Position numbers and translations under genes: made by a program
Shown here: piece by piece, positions 25,661-34,203 of the stretch
How positions within the stretch are numbered: position 1 is the stretch's first letter
Layout of the letters: every line of letters starts with the position of its first letter
The notes under the pieces: model-generated
The model's input: the letters and a program-made list of their open reading frames with translations, nothing else
What the model was told of the DNA's origin: nothing
Databases searched by the model: none
Source of the DNA: Acidobacteriota bacterium
GTDB lineage: Bacteria; Acidobacteriota; Terriglobia; Acidiferrales; UBA7541
NCBI GenBank assembly: GCA_013289585.1
Contig: JABCZR010000010.1
Coordinates: 114,249-178,248 of the forward strand
Direction: 5' to 3'
DNA length: 64,000 bases

Positions 25661-27496
25661 CTATTTAGACGGCTGAGCACTCTGCAATTCCCGATAAAAC
25701 TTCTGCAGTACAAAGTAAGCTTTCTTCTTCTCACCCTGATCGGAGACAAGTCCTTTGCGATTGAAATAATCCTCAAGACGAGGGAGCGTTCGCCGCGGAC
25801 TACGAAAGTCCTTGAGAATCCACGGTGTCATTCCGCGAAGGAAGGGAATGCGCTTCAGCATGGCGATCTGGTGCTCGTAAAGATTTTCCTGATACTCCTC
25901 GGTCCAACGAGTGCGCGCATCGGCATGGTAGCCAAAACGTGCATCGCCGCCGAATTCACTCATGATGAGAGGCTTGCTGTACTCCGAGGTCCATTCAATC
26001 AAATCTGCATCCTCCGGCCGGCGGACGTACCAACCAATATATTCATTGTTCCCAAGGACATCGAGATCGTTTGCGATCGGATCATGAATGTGAATAGTTA
26101 TGCGGTTCCGCTCTACGACTTCGTTCGCCTGCAGAGCGGCCGACACCAGGCGCGTGGGGTCGGCGGAATGCGCATCCTGAATGAGCTGCCGCAGGAATCG
26201 ATTCCGGGCATCGCTTACGGGGGTCTCGTTCGCAACGGAGTAGATGATAAGAGCGGAGCGATTGTGATCTCGCGCGATCATCGCATTCAACTGATTTTCC
26301 GCATTGCGCAGTGTTTGGGGACTTTCCCACTGAATGGTCCAGTAGACGGGCACCTCGGCCCAGACCATCAATCCCATTTGATCGGCCATGCGCAACATGG
26401 ATTCATTATGTGGATAATGGGCGAGGCGAATGAAGTTGCAGTCCAGTCCTCTTGCCCAACTCAAAAGCGTCCGCGCATCGTCATCGCTCCAGGCTCGGCC
26501 GGGCCGCATGGGAGCCTCTTCATGGATGCTGATACCGCGTAAGAACACGGATTTCCCGTTGAGGAGGATATCTGTGCCACGGACCTCAATCGAGCGGAAC
26601 CCAATCCATTCGATGACTTGATCGGTCTCGCCGACGATCTCAACGCTGTACAGCTTGGGATTCTCAGGAGACCAAAGCGTCAGGTCGGCGTTAAAGGAAA
26701 ACTCGGCGCGCCCTCCGGAGTCCGTCTGGAATGTTTTACTAAGCCCCGCTTCCGGAATTCGGATGGTGGCGTTCTGCTGAAGTTGTTTCCCGTTGAGTTG
26801 CAGCCAGCCCCTGATTTGGTGCGTGGACCCTTTCTCAAGCTGAACGAAATAGTCTTGAACAAAGGTTTCCGGGACCTCCACCAATGTCACGGGGCGGGTA
26901 ATTCCCCCGTAATTCCACCAATCAGTATTGACGGTGGGGACTTGATCCCTCCCGCGAGAGTTGTTGATTCTGAGAACGAGGAAATTACCATGCGCCCTTA
27001 CGCGATCCGTGATTTCGAAATCAAAGGGCGTAAAGCCACCCTCATGCTCGCCAAGCTCCTCTCCATTCAGGTACACGGCGGCGAGGTAGTTGCAGGCTCC
27101 AAAATGCAAGAACAGCCTGTTCTTCGGAGATTTTGCGTAATCGAAGGACCGCTTGTACCAAACGCTTCCTTCATAGAACAGCAGGGACTCGCGCTGCGTG
27201 TTCCAGTCACCCGGCACATGGAGTTGGCCGGAAGTATCGAAATCATATTCGATCAGCTCCGATTCAGACTGAGGCTTGTAGTTCATGTAGAACGCGTGGT
27301 TATTTTTCAGCGGCTGAGCACGGTAGTCCAACGCCCCAACATCGTATGGATCAACAATCGCTTGCCATTCGCCATCCAAGCTGGTGGTCTGGCGCGCAGC
27401 AATATTCGCGATCAGCGGCGCAACCTGTGCTGCACCACGAGCGGCCAGGAGCGGCAGACTCAGAGCAAGCGTCAAACAGCGGAGCGTATTACTCAT
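25661..27496 (-). CDS. GH2 beta-glucuronidase-like enzyme, secreted
   Basis: The protein has 611 residues with a signal peptide (1-24). The sugar-binding jelly-roll domain is at about 38-210 (LHVPGDWNTQ, EGSVWYKRSF), an Ig-like domain at about 210-305, and the TIM barrel follows. The acid/base is E424 in VANETP and the nucleophile E514 in MSEFGGD, 90 residues apart against 91 in E. coli UidA. The tail has N579-R-K581-G, equivalent to the Asn-x-Lys motif that binds the glucuronate carboxylate in UidA, and NEYIGWY resembles NRYYGWY. These points favour beta-glucuronidase over beta-galactosidase. It lies between the receptor gene and the DUF362 gene. Confidence 0.87.
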   Translation of the reverse strand: MSNTLRCLTLALSLPLLAARGAAQVAPLIANIAARQTTSLDGEWQAIVDPYDVGALDYRAQPLKNNHAFYMNYKPQSESELIEYDFDTSGQLHVPGDWNTQRESLLFYEGSVWYKRSFDYAKSPKNRLFLHFGACNYLAAVYLNGEELGEHEGGFTPFDFEITDRVRAHGNFLVLRINNSRGRDQVPTVNTDWWNYGGITRPVTLVEVPETFVQDYFVQLEKGSTHQIRGWLQLNGKQLQQNATIRIPEAGLSKTFQTDSGGRAEFSFNADLTLWSPENPKLYSVEIVGETDQVIEWIGFRSIEVRGTDILLNGKSVFLRGISIHEEAPMRPGRAWSDDDARTLLSWARGLDCNFIRLAHYPHNESMLRMADQMGLMVWAEVPVYWTIQWESPQTLRNAENQLNAMIARDHNRSALIIYSVANETPVSDARNRFLRQLIQDAHSADPTRLVSAALQANEVVERNRITIHIHDPIANDLDVLGNNEYIGWYVRRPEDADLIEWTSEYSKPLIMSEFGGDARFGYHADARTRWTEEYQENLYEHQIAMLKRIPFLRGMTPWILKDFRSPRRTLPRLEDYFNRKGLVSDQGEKKKAYFVLQKFYRELQSAQPSK

Positions 27497-27575
27497 GAAA
27501 AGGACTTAATTCTGCAACTTACAAGGTTTTGGGCGCGAATCGAGAGTTCGGAATCGGCCCCGCAGCCCAAACACT

Positions 27576-27612
27576 AGAAAGTGAATTTCGCGCCGAACTA
27601 AAGCTGGTGCGG
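27576..27612 (-). pseudogene. Relic of a TonB-dependent receptor C-terminus
   Basis: On the minus strand this short stretch reads P-H-Q-L-stop-F-G-A-K-F-T-F-stop. It mirrors the real C-terminus LQFGGKFTF of the receptor gene ending just upstream, with one CAG-to-TAG change. It looks like the only surviving end of a second tandem receptor gene. Confidence 0.45.
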
Positions 27613-27664
27613 CGGGCTCGCAATTCCTCCCCGGCCTCGCTAGCTACCTCGCGGGGACTGCAGG

Positions 27665-30600
27665 TCAAAAGGTGAACTTGCCGCCGAACTGAAGAACGCG
27701 CGCCGGCAAGGAGCCGGTGATCTGTCCAAAAGTCGAGGTGCCAGCGTTACTCACGTTAGGATTGTTCCAGTTGGCCCGGTTGAAGGCGTTAAACGCATCT
27801 GCCTGGAACTGCAGGCGCATGCCTTCCCTGAAAGGCAAATTGAATGTCTTTCGCAACGATAGATCCCACTGATAAAAGTTGGGCCCGATGATATCGCCTA
27901 TGGGGGCGTCACCCGCACCTAGTGCGCTCCCAATTGCAAAAGCGTTCGGATTGACCCAGCATATCGCCTTTGGGTTCGAACACGTGCCGCTAAATCCGAT
28001 GGATTGGCCTGCAACAATATTTCCCCGGCGAGCGACATTTGAAACACCGTTAAGTCCAACGGCTTGCGGAGCTGTTGCAGTGAGGGGCGCTCCGGATTGG
28101 TAGTGCATGAGGGCGCTTAACGACCATCCTTTTACTATTGCGCCTTCCACGCCTGTCATGTTTTTGCCCCAGGGCGACTCCACTGTGAAAGCGGTGGACA
28201 CGATTTGGGTCGCATCGAAGCTCAATCGGCCATAGTTAAACTGCTTCCAGTTTTCCACCACACCACCGGTTTGCACTCCGCCTGCGACTGCCTTGGTTGT
28301 ACCGTTGACTAAGACCGGATTGGCGGCAGTGCTGACGAGGCAAGTGAACGGGCATTCTGGCTCGGGATTTTCGTTATAGGCGTCAGCTGCGCCACCGCCA
28401 TCTCCCAGCGCCTTCGAATAGGTATAGGAAAAAATGGCCGTAAGGATACCCGCGCGCTTCGTCACGCTAACCTGCAATGAGTTGTAGTTCGAATTGACGT
28501 CGCTCAAGGCCATGCCAATGCTGGAATATCCCAGGTATGGGCGAATCTGGTCTTTCGACAGACCTGTAGGTGCAAAGCCGGCGGCGGAGCATTGAAAAGC
28601 GGCGCTATTTATTCCATTCGGGCACGCGAGGTTGTTCGGGTTCGGCGAGACAGGAATGAAACCCTGGTACGTCCATGTGGCGTTATTGATGCTTGGCGTG
28701 CGCAGAATGTGGCGTCCCAGGTTGCCGACGTAAGACACTTGGAACAATATGCCCGCCGGCAGTTCGCGCTGCACTCCGAAGCTGTACTGGTAGCTGCGAG
28801 CAACAACCAACTTGGGATCGACTCCGCTGAGGCTTAGCGTGGTTGGGGCAGCAACCGTGCCACCCGGAGCGGAATCGTATTGCGATAAGGCGGCGTTAGT
28901 TCCTGAGATCGCGGCCGACTGCGCCCACGGTACATACCCTTGGGAGTTGATGCCATTACCCAAGACGTTGCCTTGCGGATGGTCATAGAAAATTCCAAAG
29001 CCACCGCGAATAACCGTTTTGTCGTCGGAAAAGGGTGTATACGCGAAGCCGACTCGAGGAGCAAACAGATTCTCGGTATTGTAAAAACCGCGCGCGGCAG
29101 TTGCGGGTATAGAAGCCAAAAGCTGAGGATTCTCAGAAGTAACGGGAACTCGGATCGCTTGGTCGGAAGGCACTTGTCCGGGCCGCGTCAATCCGTTGCA
29201 TTCAATGGTCAGCACCGGAGTCCCGACAACGTTGAGTTGCGGGCCACTGCACAGACCCGGTGAAGAAGGGTTAATGCTGCTGGTCGCCAGTCCGCCGGTA
29301 AAGGTTGGGTCAAGAGCGGGGTTGAAGGTATAGGGGTCAAAGTTCGTTATGTTATTACCTTGGGCATAAGTGGGACTCGCATATGCGTAGCGCAAGCCCA
29401 AAACCAAGCTCAGCCTGCGCGTTGCCTTCCAGGTGTCCTGGAGGTACGCCTCAATGTCGTTGAACCGGAACGCGCCTACAGTAACGGCCGAACTTTGTCC
29501 AAGGGTGTTAAAGTTCCCCAGGAGCGCGTCAGCGAACGGGTCACCCGTGGTGTTTGAGCCGATGGTCGGGCCACCCACCGTCGGCGCGCTCGGGTTCGGG
29601 ACGGTGCCCGCGCCCGCATTCGTGCTGAAATTGATCGTGCCGTCATAGTTCGTGCGGGAGTTCTGGGTCTTGCGGTTCCGCGCGTACTCCCCTCCGAACT
29701 TTATCGTGTGCTTGCCCTTCACCCATACGACGTTGTCTGCTGGGTTGATATCCGCAGTGGGAGACTCGAGGTAATTCGGAGCTGGACCATTCACGCCGGC
29801 TGGCCCGGACGTCGGAAAATTCGTGACAGCCGTAAAGCCTATCGTCGGAAGTCCATTGGGGAACTGCAATGGGTTTCCGAGTGGCGGGATGAACTGGAAC
29901 CCGTACGGGGTCTTCTCCCAAGCGACGCCTTGGAGCGGAGTCGTTTGCTTGTGCCAGTCGGCGTTGAATTTGACTTCATTGATGAAGGTCGGACGGATCA
30001 CATATACCCACCCGATCTGAATGTTGTATCCGGGACGATTGCGCAGGTCCGGATCGACCGGAACGGCCCCGGCAGTACCGAATGTCGAGTAAGGATTGTA
30101 GATGCTAACGCTGTCATGGATATAACGGAAATAAAAGCTCTGCTTTTTCGTCGCGACTTCATCTATGCGAACGATATCCTCGCGAAGATTCAACGGGTTC
30201 GGGAGGTTGAAGGTCAAGTTGCCGGTAGCAGTCGAAGTGGGTAAGGCTCCCTGCACAGACAATTTGGCTGCCGACGAGTAGAGAGCCGCGATGGCCGCGC
30301 CGTCGCCGGTAATACAAGTAGGGTTGATGACATTCGGCGCAGTATAGAGAACACCCCCACTGCAACTAGCGGGGATCACAGCGGGCGTACTCAGTATAAG
30401 TCCGCCCTTCGCGCCCCCGTTGAAAACGTCGGTAAAGTTTCCCGCCGCCTCCATCGCCGTGGGAAACGTCTCTTGAACCGACGCAGCCGTTAATCCAGGA
30501 TATACGCCGCGAAACTTCTTCCATTCCTGCCCAGCAAAGAAGAACAGCTTGCCTTTCCGTTGGATATATGGAATGGGCCCGCCAAGGTCCCATCCAAAGT

Positions 30601-31552
30601 CGTTGAAATGGAATGGAGGCACGGCCGAGTAGCCCTTGGCAGTTGGATTCGTCAGTTTGGTGCCCGCATTTTCCGCATTGAAGATATTATTCTGGACGAA
30701 TTCAAATACTCCGCCGTGATATTGAATCCCCCCGCTTCTGGTTACCACGTTGATGGTAGCTGAAGCAGATCGGCCGAACTCAGCATCATAGTTCGAACTC
30801 TGCACGTCCACTTCCTGAATGAAATCGACGCCCACTTGATTGAACACGCTGTTGTTCGAACCGGAGTCGAGATTCCACCCCCCGTCCACGCTCCAGTTCT
30901 GTCCATCCAGCCGCTGCCCGTTGATGTCCGCGACGCTGTTATTATAGTTTGCCGTTAGGGCCGCGGGGTTGGTGCCCGAACCTTGGAGGGCCGCTCCGGG
31001 AACCAAGCCCACGAGCGACTCGTAGTGACGCTGGTTCAGGGCCAGGTTCTGGACCTGATCCTGCGTAACGGTCGTAGAGATTTCGCCGGATGTCGTGTTT
31101 AGCGTATCTCCCGTCGCAGTTACACTTACAATCTCTGTGACGGTGCCGACTTCCAGACTCAAGTCCACTGTCAGCCGGCCACCAGCGGTTAGGACGTTGC
31201 CTTTTTTTGTGCTCCTCTTAAAGCCGTCCTTCTCTGCCACCAAGCTATATGTGCCAGCCGGAAGTTCATCAGCAACGAAGAAACCAATCCGGTCTGTCGT
31301 AACATCGCGGCTTACTTGTGTCGCCTCGTTCACGATATTCACCTTGACGCCTGGAACCGTGGCGCCAGACGAATCCGTGACTGTCCCCACGATGCGGCCG
31401 AATATATCCTGAGCAATAGCGAACTCAATCACGCCAAACAATAGGGGCCCAGCGATGAAGATCATCAGGGCGTTGATCGCCGCCAAACGAAGACGTTTTG
31501 TTGCTCGGCAGCTAGTGGTCGAGAAATGGTTTTTCGGGCGGACCAAAATCAT
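27665..31552 (-). CDS. Oar-like TonB-dependent receptor with carboxypeptidase-regulatory-like domain
   Basis: The protein has 1295 residues. ATG at 31552 is chosen because TAGGAG lies 8 nt upstream; a longer ORF adds 21 unlikely residues. A signal anchor (INALMIFIAGPLLFGVIEFA) precedes a carboxypeptidase-regulatory-like beta-sandwich (FGRIVGTVTDSSGATVPGVK) at about 48-130. A plug-like region follows (VDGGWNLDSGSNNSVFNQVG, YDAEFGRSASATINVVTRSG), then a long beta-barrel ending in LQFGGKFTF. This architecture is expanded in Acidobacteriota and fits outer-membrane uptake of large ligands, comparable in role to SusC. It heads the GH2/DUF362/CBM6 unit and is divergent from a malectin-domain regulator, so its ligand is probably a glycan. 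Confidence 0.9.
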   Translation of the reverse strand: MILVRPKNHFSTTSCRATKRLRLAAINALMIFIAGPLLFGVIEFAIAQDIFGRIVGTVTDSSGATVPGVKVNIVNEATQVSRDVTTDRIGFFVADELPAGTYSLVAEKDGFKRSTKKGNVLTAGGRLTVDLSLEVGTVTEIVSVTATGDTLNTTSGEISTTVTQDQVQNLALNQRHYESLVGLVPGAALQGSGTNPAALTANYNNSVADINGQRLDGQNWSVDGGWNLDSGSNNSVFNQVGVDFIQEVDVQSSNYDAEFGRSASATINVVTRSGGIQYHGGVFEFVQNNIFNAENAGTKLTNPTAKGYSAVPPFHFNDFGWDLGGPIPYIQRKGKLFFFAGQEWKKFRGVYPGLTAASVQETFPTAMEAAGNFTDVFNGGAKGGLILSTPAVIPASCSGGVLYTAPNVINPTCITGDGAAIAALYSSAAKLSVQGALPTSTATGNLTFNLPNPLNLREDIVRIDEVATKKQSFYFRYIHDSVSIYNPYSTFGTAGAVPVDPDLRNRPGYNIQIGWVYVIRPTFINEVKFNADWHKQTTPLQGVAWEKTPYGFQFIPPLGNPLQFPNGLPTIGFTAVTNFPTSGPAGVNGPAPNYLESPTADINPADNVVWVKGKHTIKFGGEYARNRKTQNSRTNYDGTINFSTNAGAGTVPNPSAPTVGGPTIGSNTTGDPFADALLGNFNTLGQSSAVTVGAFRFNDIEAYLQDTWKATRRLSLVLGLRYAYASPTYAQGNNITNFDPYTFNPALDPTFTGGLATSSINPSSPGLCSGPQLNVVGTPVLTIECNGLTRPGQVPSDQAIRVPVTSENPQLLASIPATAARGFYNTENLFAPRVGFAYTPFSDDKTVIRGGFGIFYDHPQGNVLGNGINSQGYVPWAQSAAISGTNAALSQYDSAPGGTVAAPTTLSLSGVDPKLVVARSYQYSFGVQRELPAGILFQVSYVGNLGRHILRTPSINNATWTYQGFIPVSPNPNNLACPNGINSAAFQCSAAGFAPTGLSKDQIRPYLGYSSIGMALSDVNSNYNSLQVSVTKRAGILTAIFSYTYSKALGDGGGAADAYNENPEPECPFTCLVSTAANPVLVNGTTKAVAGGVQTGGVVENWKQFNYGRLSFDATQIVSTAFTVESPWGKNMTGVEGAIVKGWSLSALMHYQSGAPLTATAPQAVGLNGVSNVARRGNIVAGQSIGFSGTCSNPKAICWVNPNAFAIGSALGAGDAPIGDIIGPNFYQWDLSLRKTFNLPFREGMRLQFQADAFNAFNRANWNNPNVSNAGTSTFGQITGSLPARVLQFGGKFTF

Positions 31553-31818
31553 TTTGGTGCTCCTAGGGCGGCAACGCAATTCTGTCGCTAATCTGCTCCT
31601 CTGACCGGCCGCCATCAGAGCGGTTCAGGAAGCTGCACCACAAATGGAGTGAAACGAATTTATCGTTGATGGAGTAAAGCAGTGATGACCCCAGCCTGGG
31701 AAGTTAGACAACCGTGAATTCACAGTTAGAGTGGAACCGTTATTTCGATTGACGGGAGGAATCCTCGGTCATTACGTTTGCCACCTTAAGTTATTGATAT
31801 CGCAGGCGTTTTGGTCCA
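31553..31818. other. Divergent control region, receptor versus malectin-domain regulator
   Basis: No gene is visible. The region should hold the leftward promoter of the receptor unit and regulator binding sites. No repeat pair strong enough to name was found by eye. Confidence 0.35.
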
Positions 31819-31847
31819 GTGTCATGTAGCGAAAATTGGGTTATACT
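31819..31847 (+). promoter_or_regulatory. Candidate sigma-70 promoter of the malectin-domain regulator
   Basis: A -10 box TATACT (31842-31847) lies 17 nt after GTGTCA, a 4-of-6 match to the -35 consensus. The predicted transcript would have a leader of about 45 nt before the TTG start. Confidence 0.4.
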
Positions 31848-31899
31848 CCCCTCAAAGACGGGGTGATAGGTCTCCGGGACCGCAATTGGGGGTATCCAC

Positions 31900-33501
31900 T
31901 TGGAATCGGCAATCAGCAAACTTGAGGCCGAACGGGCTGAAGTAGACGAAGTTTTGTCTGGCGGCGTATTCGGGCGCACGAACAACCATGTTCGACTTCT
32001 GACATTTGTCTGCGAAAAGTATTTCGAAGGAGCGGTCGACGAAATCAAGGAGTACAGCATCGCGGTACATGCGCTTGGGCGCCCGGAATCTTTTGACCCA
32101 CAGGTGGATACCATCGTTCGCGTCACTGCTCATGCGTTGCGAAAGCGGCTCGAAGACTATTATAGGAGCGCCGGGGCGGAACACGCCGTTCATATTTGCC
32201 TGCCCCCCGGCCATTACGTTCCCAAGTTCATTCATGCAAGTGACATAGAAGCAACAACATCCGAGTCCAAACTCGATGAGAAACTGAACGGGCAGTCTCT
32301 CGACGGGGTTGGCCTCCGAGTGAACGGCGGGCCGGAATATCAGCAGGCCATCCCTTCCCCGCCATTGCCGGAGTCGAAACTGGACAAAGTTGTAGAACGT
32401 CACGGTCGCGACGAATCTAGAAAAAAGTTTATGCCGTTCACTCGAATGGTCATTACGGTCGCTACTGTGGCGATTTCAGTGTTTCTACTATCAGTTTTTG
32501 CATGGAAGGAATGGAACAAGAGGAGCGGGCATGAGAGCCTCTTGCAGACTCTGGTTACTGCTGCTCCTGGATTCGCTTCAGGGAAGAATCTTCGCGTTAT
32601 GGTAGGCAACGCGTCTGCACCCTATATAGACCGCGGCGGTTTTACTTGGGATAGCGATCGCTTCTGCTCAGGGGGAAGCTCATTCTCCGTTCCGGGACAT
32701 GCGATCCAGGGCACTGACGATCCCCAACTTTTCTCTAGTGGGCGGCGTGGCGTCTTTCACTGCAGCTTTCCTGTTCCGCCTGGAACTTACGAGGTTCATC
32801 TCCTGTTCGCAGAAACGTCTGGGCTTCAAGAGGCTAGTCGGAACGTAGCGTTCTCAATCAATGATGGACCACCTACCAATTTAGATGTGGTGGACGACGC
32901 CGGCGGGGATGACATCGCAACCACGAAAGTAATTACAGATGTCACGCCCGCGAGCGACGGAACCATTCATGTGGACTTCGCCAATTCTGAGGCATTTGTA
33001 GATGCGATTGAAATTCTGCAAGGCGCTGCACATCGCATGCTTCCGGTTAGGATCGTCGTTGGGCATTCTTCCTACCGCGATTCCAACGGGAATGTATGGA
33101 TGCCGGACCGGTACTTCTTCGGTGGCCGCCTCAGTAGTTTCGGTGGTGATTTATCCAAGGTCGCCGATGGCCGTCTTTACGAATGGCATCGTTTTGGGCA
33201 CTTCCATTACGTGGTGCCTGTTGCGGCGGGCGGTAAATACACTTTGAAACTGTACTTCATGGAGCACTGGTTTGGTGTTCAGAATGGCGGTATTGGAGGT
33301 GTAGGGAGTCGAGTGTTCGATGTCTCTTGTAATGGATCGATGCTTTTAAGGGGATTTGATATCTTCCAGGAAGCCGGCTCTGAGCCATTAGTCAAATCCT
33401 TCCAGCACATCGAACCCACGCCACAAGGCAAACTGGAGATCTACTTCACCCCATCGGCGAACTACCCTTCGATCAGCGCGATCGAAGTCATCCCTGAATA
33501 A
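31900..33501 (+). CDS. Membrane regulator-like protein with two malectin-like domains
   Basis: The protein has 533 residues with a likely TTG start after a GGGGG tract. Residues about 5-110 form a domain with FDPQVDTIVRVTAHALRKRL and HICLPPGHYVPKF, recurrent in acidobacterial and planctomycete signalling proteins and reminiscent of a winged-helix tail. A single helix (MVITVATVAISVFLLSVFAW) is at about 183-203. The outer part holds two malectin-like beta-sandwiches, about 225-375 (FTWDSDRFCSGG, GTYEVHLLFAET) and 378-533 (WMPDRYFFGG, GGKYTLKLYFMEHWF), each ending in a DAIEIL- or SAIEVI-like strand. Malectin binds di-glucose-type sugars. It is divergent from the receptor unit, so it is a good candidate for the glycan sensor of the locus; DNA binding is inferred. 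Confidence 0.75.
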   Translation: MESAISKLEAERAEVDEVLSGGVFGRTNNHVRLLTFVCEKYFEGAVDEIKEYSIAVHALGRPESFDPQVDTIVRVTAHALRKRLEDYYRSAGAEHAVHICLPPGHYVPKFIHASDIEATTSESKLDEKLNGQSLDGVGLRVNGGPEYQQAIPSPPLPESKLDKVVERHGRDESRKKFMPFTRMVITVATVAISVFLLSVFAWKEWNKRSGHESLLQTLVTAAPGFASGKNLRVMVGNASAPYIDRGGFTWDSDRFCSGGSSFSVPGHAIQGTDDPQLFSSGRRGVFHCSFPVPPGTYEVHLLFAETSGLQEASRNVAFSINDGPPTNLDVVDDAGGDDIATTKVITDVTPASDGTIHVDFANSEAFVDAIEILQGAAHRMLPVRIVVGHSSYRDSNGNVWMPDRYFFGGRLSSFGGDLSKVADGRLYEWHRFGHFHYVVPVAAGGKYTLKLYFMEHWFGVQNGGIGGVGSRVFDVSCNGSMLLRGFDIFQEAGSEPLVKSFQHIEPTPQGKLEIYFTPSANYPSISAIEVIPE

Positions 33502-33732
33502 AAAAGTTCTATAAATTTTGCGAATTTGGCATGTCTAACACGCAGGGTTCTTCATTTGATGTCCGAATAAGAGTCTGGCCCTAGATGGTGCGTACTGGAA
33601 TTCGCAGTTCGTCAATACGCCCTCGGTTTCGAGCTTCCGTCCGAAAAAGACCGAAGATGGACCGAATGGACCGAAAATTGAAACTAGCCGATTTCTGAAA
33701 TGGCTGCATGTGTTTGATTCAAGAGAGATAAG
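33502..33732. other. Intergenic stretch, no gene recognised
   Basis: This lies between the malectin-domain gene and the tRNA fragment. It contains no ORF with a plausible start. A purine-rich run (GACCGAAGATGGACCGAATG near 33649) carries a short imperfect direct repeat, ACCGAA. Confidence 0.3.
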
Positions 33733-33780
33733 TGGCGCGCCCGGGGAGATTCGAATTCCCGACCCTCTGCTTAGAAGGCC
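33733..33780 (-). pseudogene. 3' fragment of a tRNA-Arg gene (UCU-like), possible attachment-site relic
   Basis: On the minus strand the sequence runs from an anticodon-loop-like CTTCTAA through variable loop and T arm (TTCGAAT) to the acceptor 3' strand CGGGCGC, discriminator G and CCA. The last ~45 nt resemble bacterial tRNA-Arg(UCU). The 5' half is absent: upstream of the loop the bases do not form the anticodon stem, D arm or acceptor strand. One T-stem pair is broken. Such 3' tRNA pieces are typically left by integrases at island borders. No integrase is nearby. Confidence 0.6.
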
Positions 33781-33784
33781 GGGT

Positions 33785-33813
33785 GCCCCAGGTGCCAGGT
33801 TTGCACCTGGGGC
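33785..33813 (+). terminator. Perfect 11-bp hairpin followed by a T-rich stretch
   Basis: Arms GCCCCAGGTGC and GCACCTGGGGC enclose a 7-nt loop and are followed by CTTTGACTTTTTCC. This could end plus-strand transcription coming from the malectin-domain gene, although it is almost 300 nt beyond the stop codon. Confidence 0.5.
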
Positions 33814-34203
33814 CTTTGACTTTTTCCAATCCAAATCGAATCGGACACACCCTGTTTACCCGCAGCCTCGAAGGGCTATCCCCCATCCGGATCACTTAAA
33901 TTAATTCTTGACTAAGTATACCGATATGTAATAATCGCTCATGTATTTGGCACGGCTCTTCCGCGCCCGCCGCCCATGCTCGCCCACCCGGCAGTCCTTC
34001 TAACTCCTTCAAAGTCTTCGCGTCCAAAAACAGGGGGGGGTCTCGCTTTCGGGCCCACCCCGATTCTTCCCATATGGAACACGCTCAACTCGCGTCCCCG
34101 GGCGCATCCTTCCGTCATCAGCGCAAGTCACTTTTTGCTCTCAAACCTCAACTGTCATTTGCCATGGGACTCCGAATTGAGTATAGAATCGAAATGAAAG
34201 AAC
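33814..34203. other. Intergenic stretch, no gene recognised
   Basis: No convincing gene is present. A run of eight G bases occurs near 34031. The promoter of the following gene should lie at the right-hand end. Confidence 0.3.

Noticed and set aside
33733..33780. Functional tRNA-Arg
   Set aside because: The 5' half, D arm and matching anticodon stem are missing, so it cannot fold as a complete tRNA.
33535..33834. 99-codon minus-strand ORF
   Set aside because: It reads through the tRNA-Arg fragment and the adjacent hairpin and shows Gly/Pro-rich low-complexity translation from non-coding DNA.
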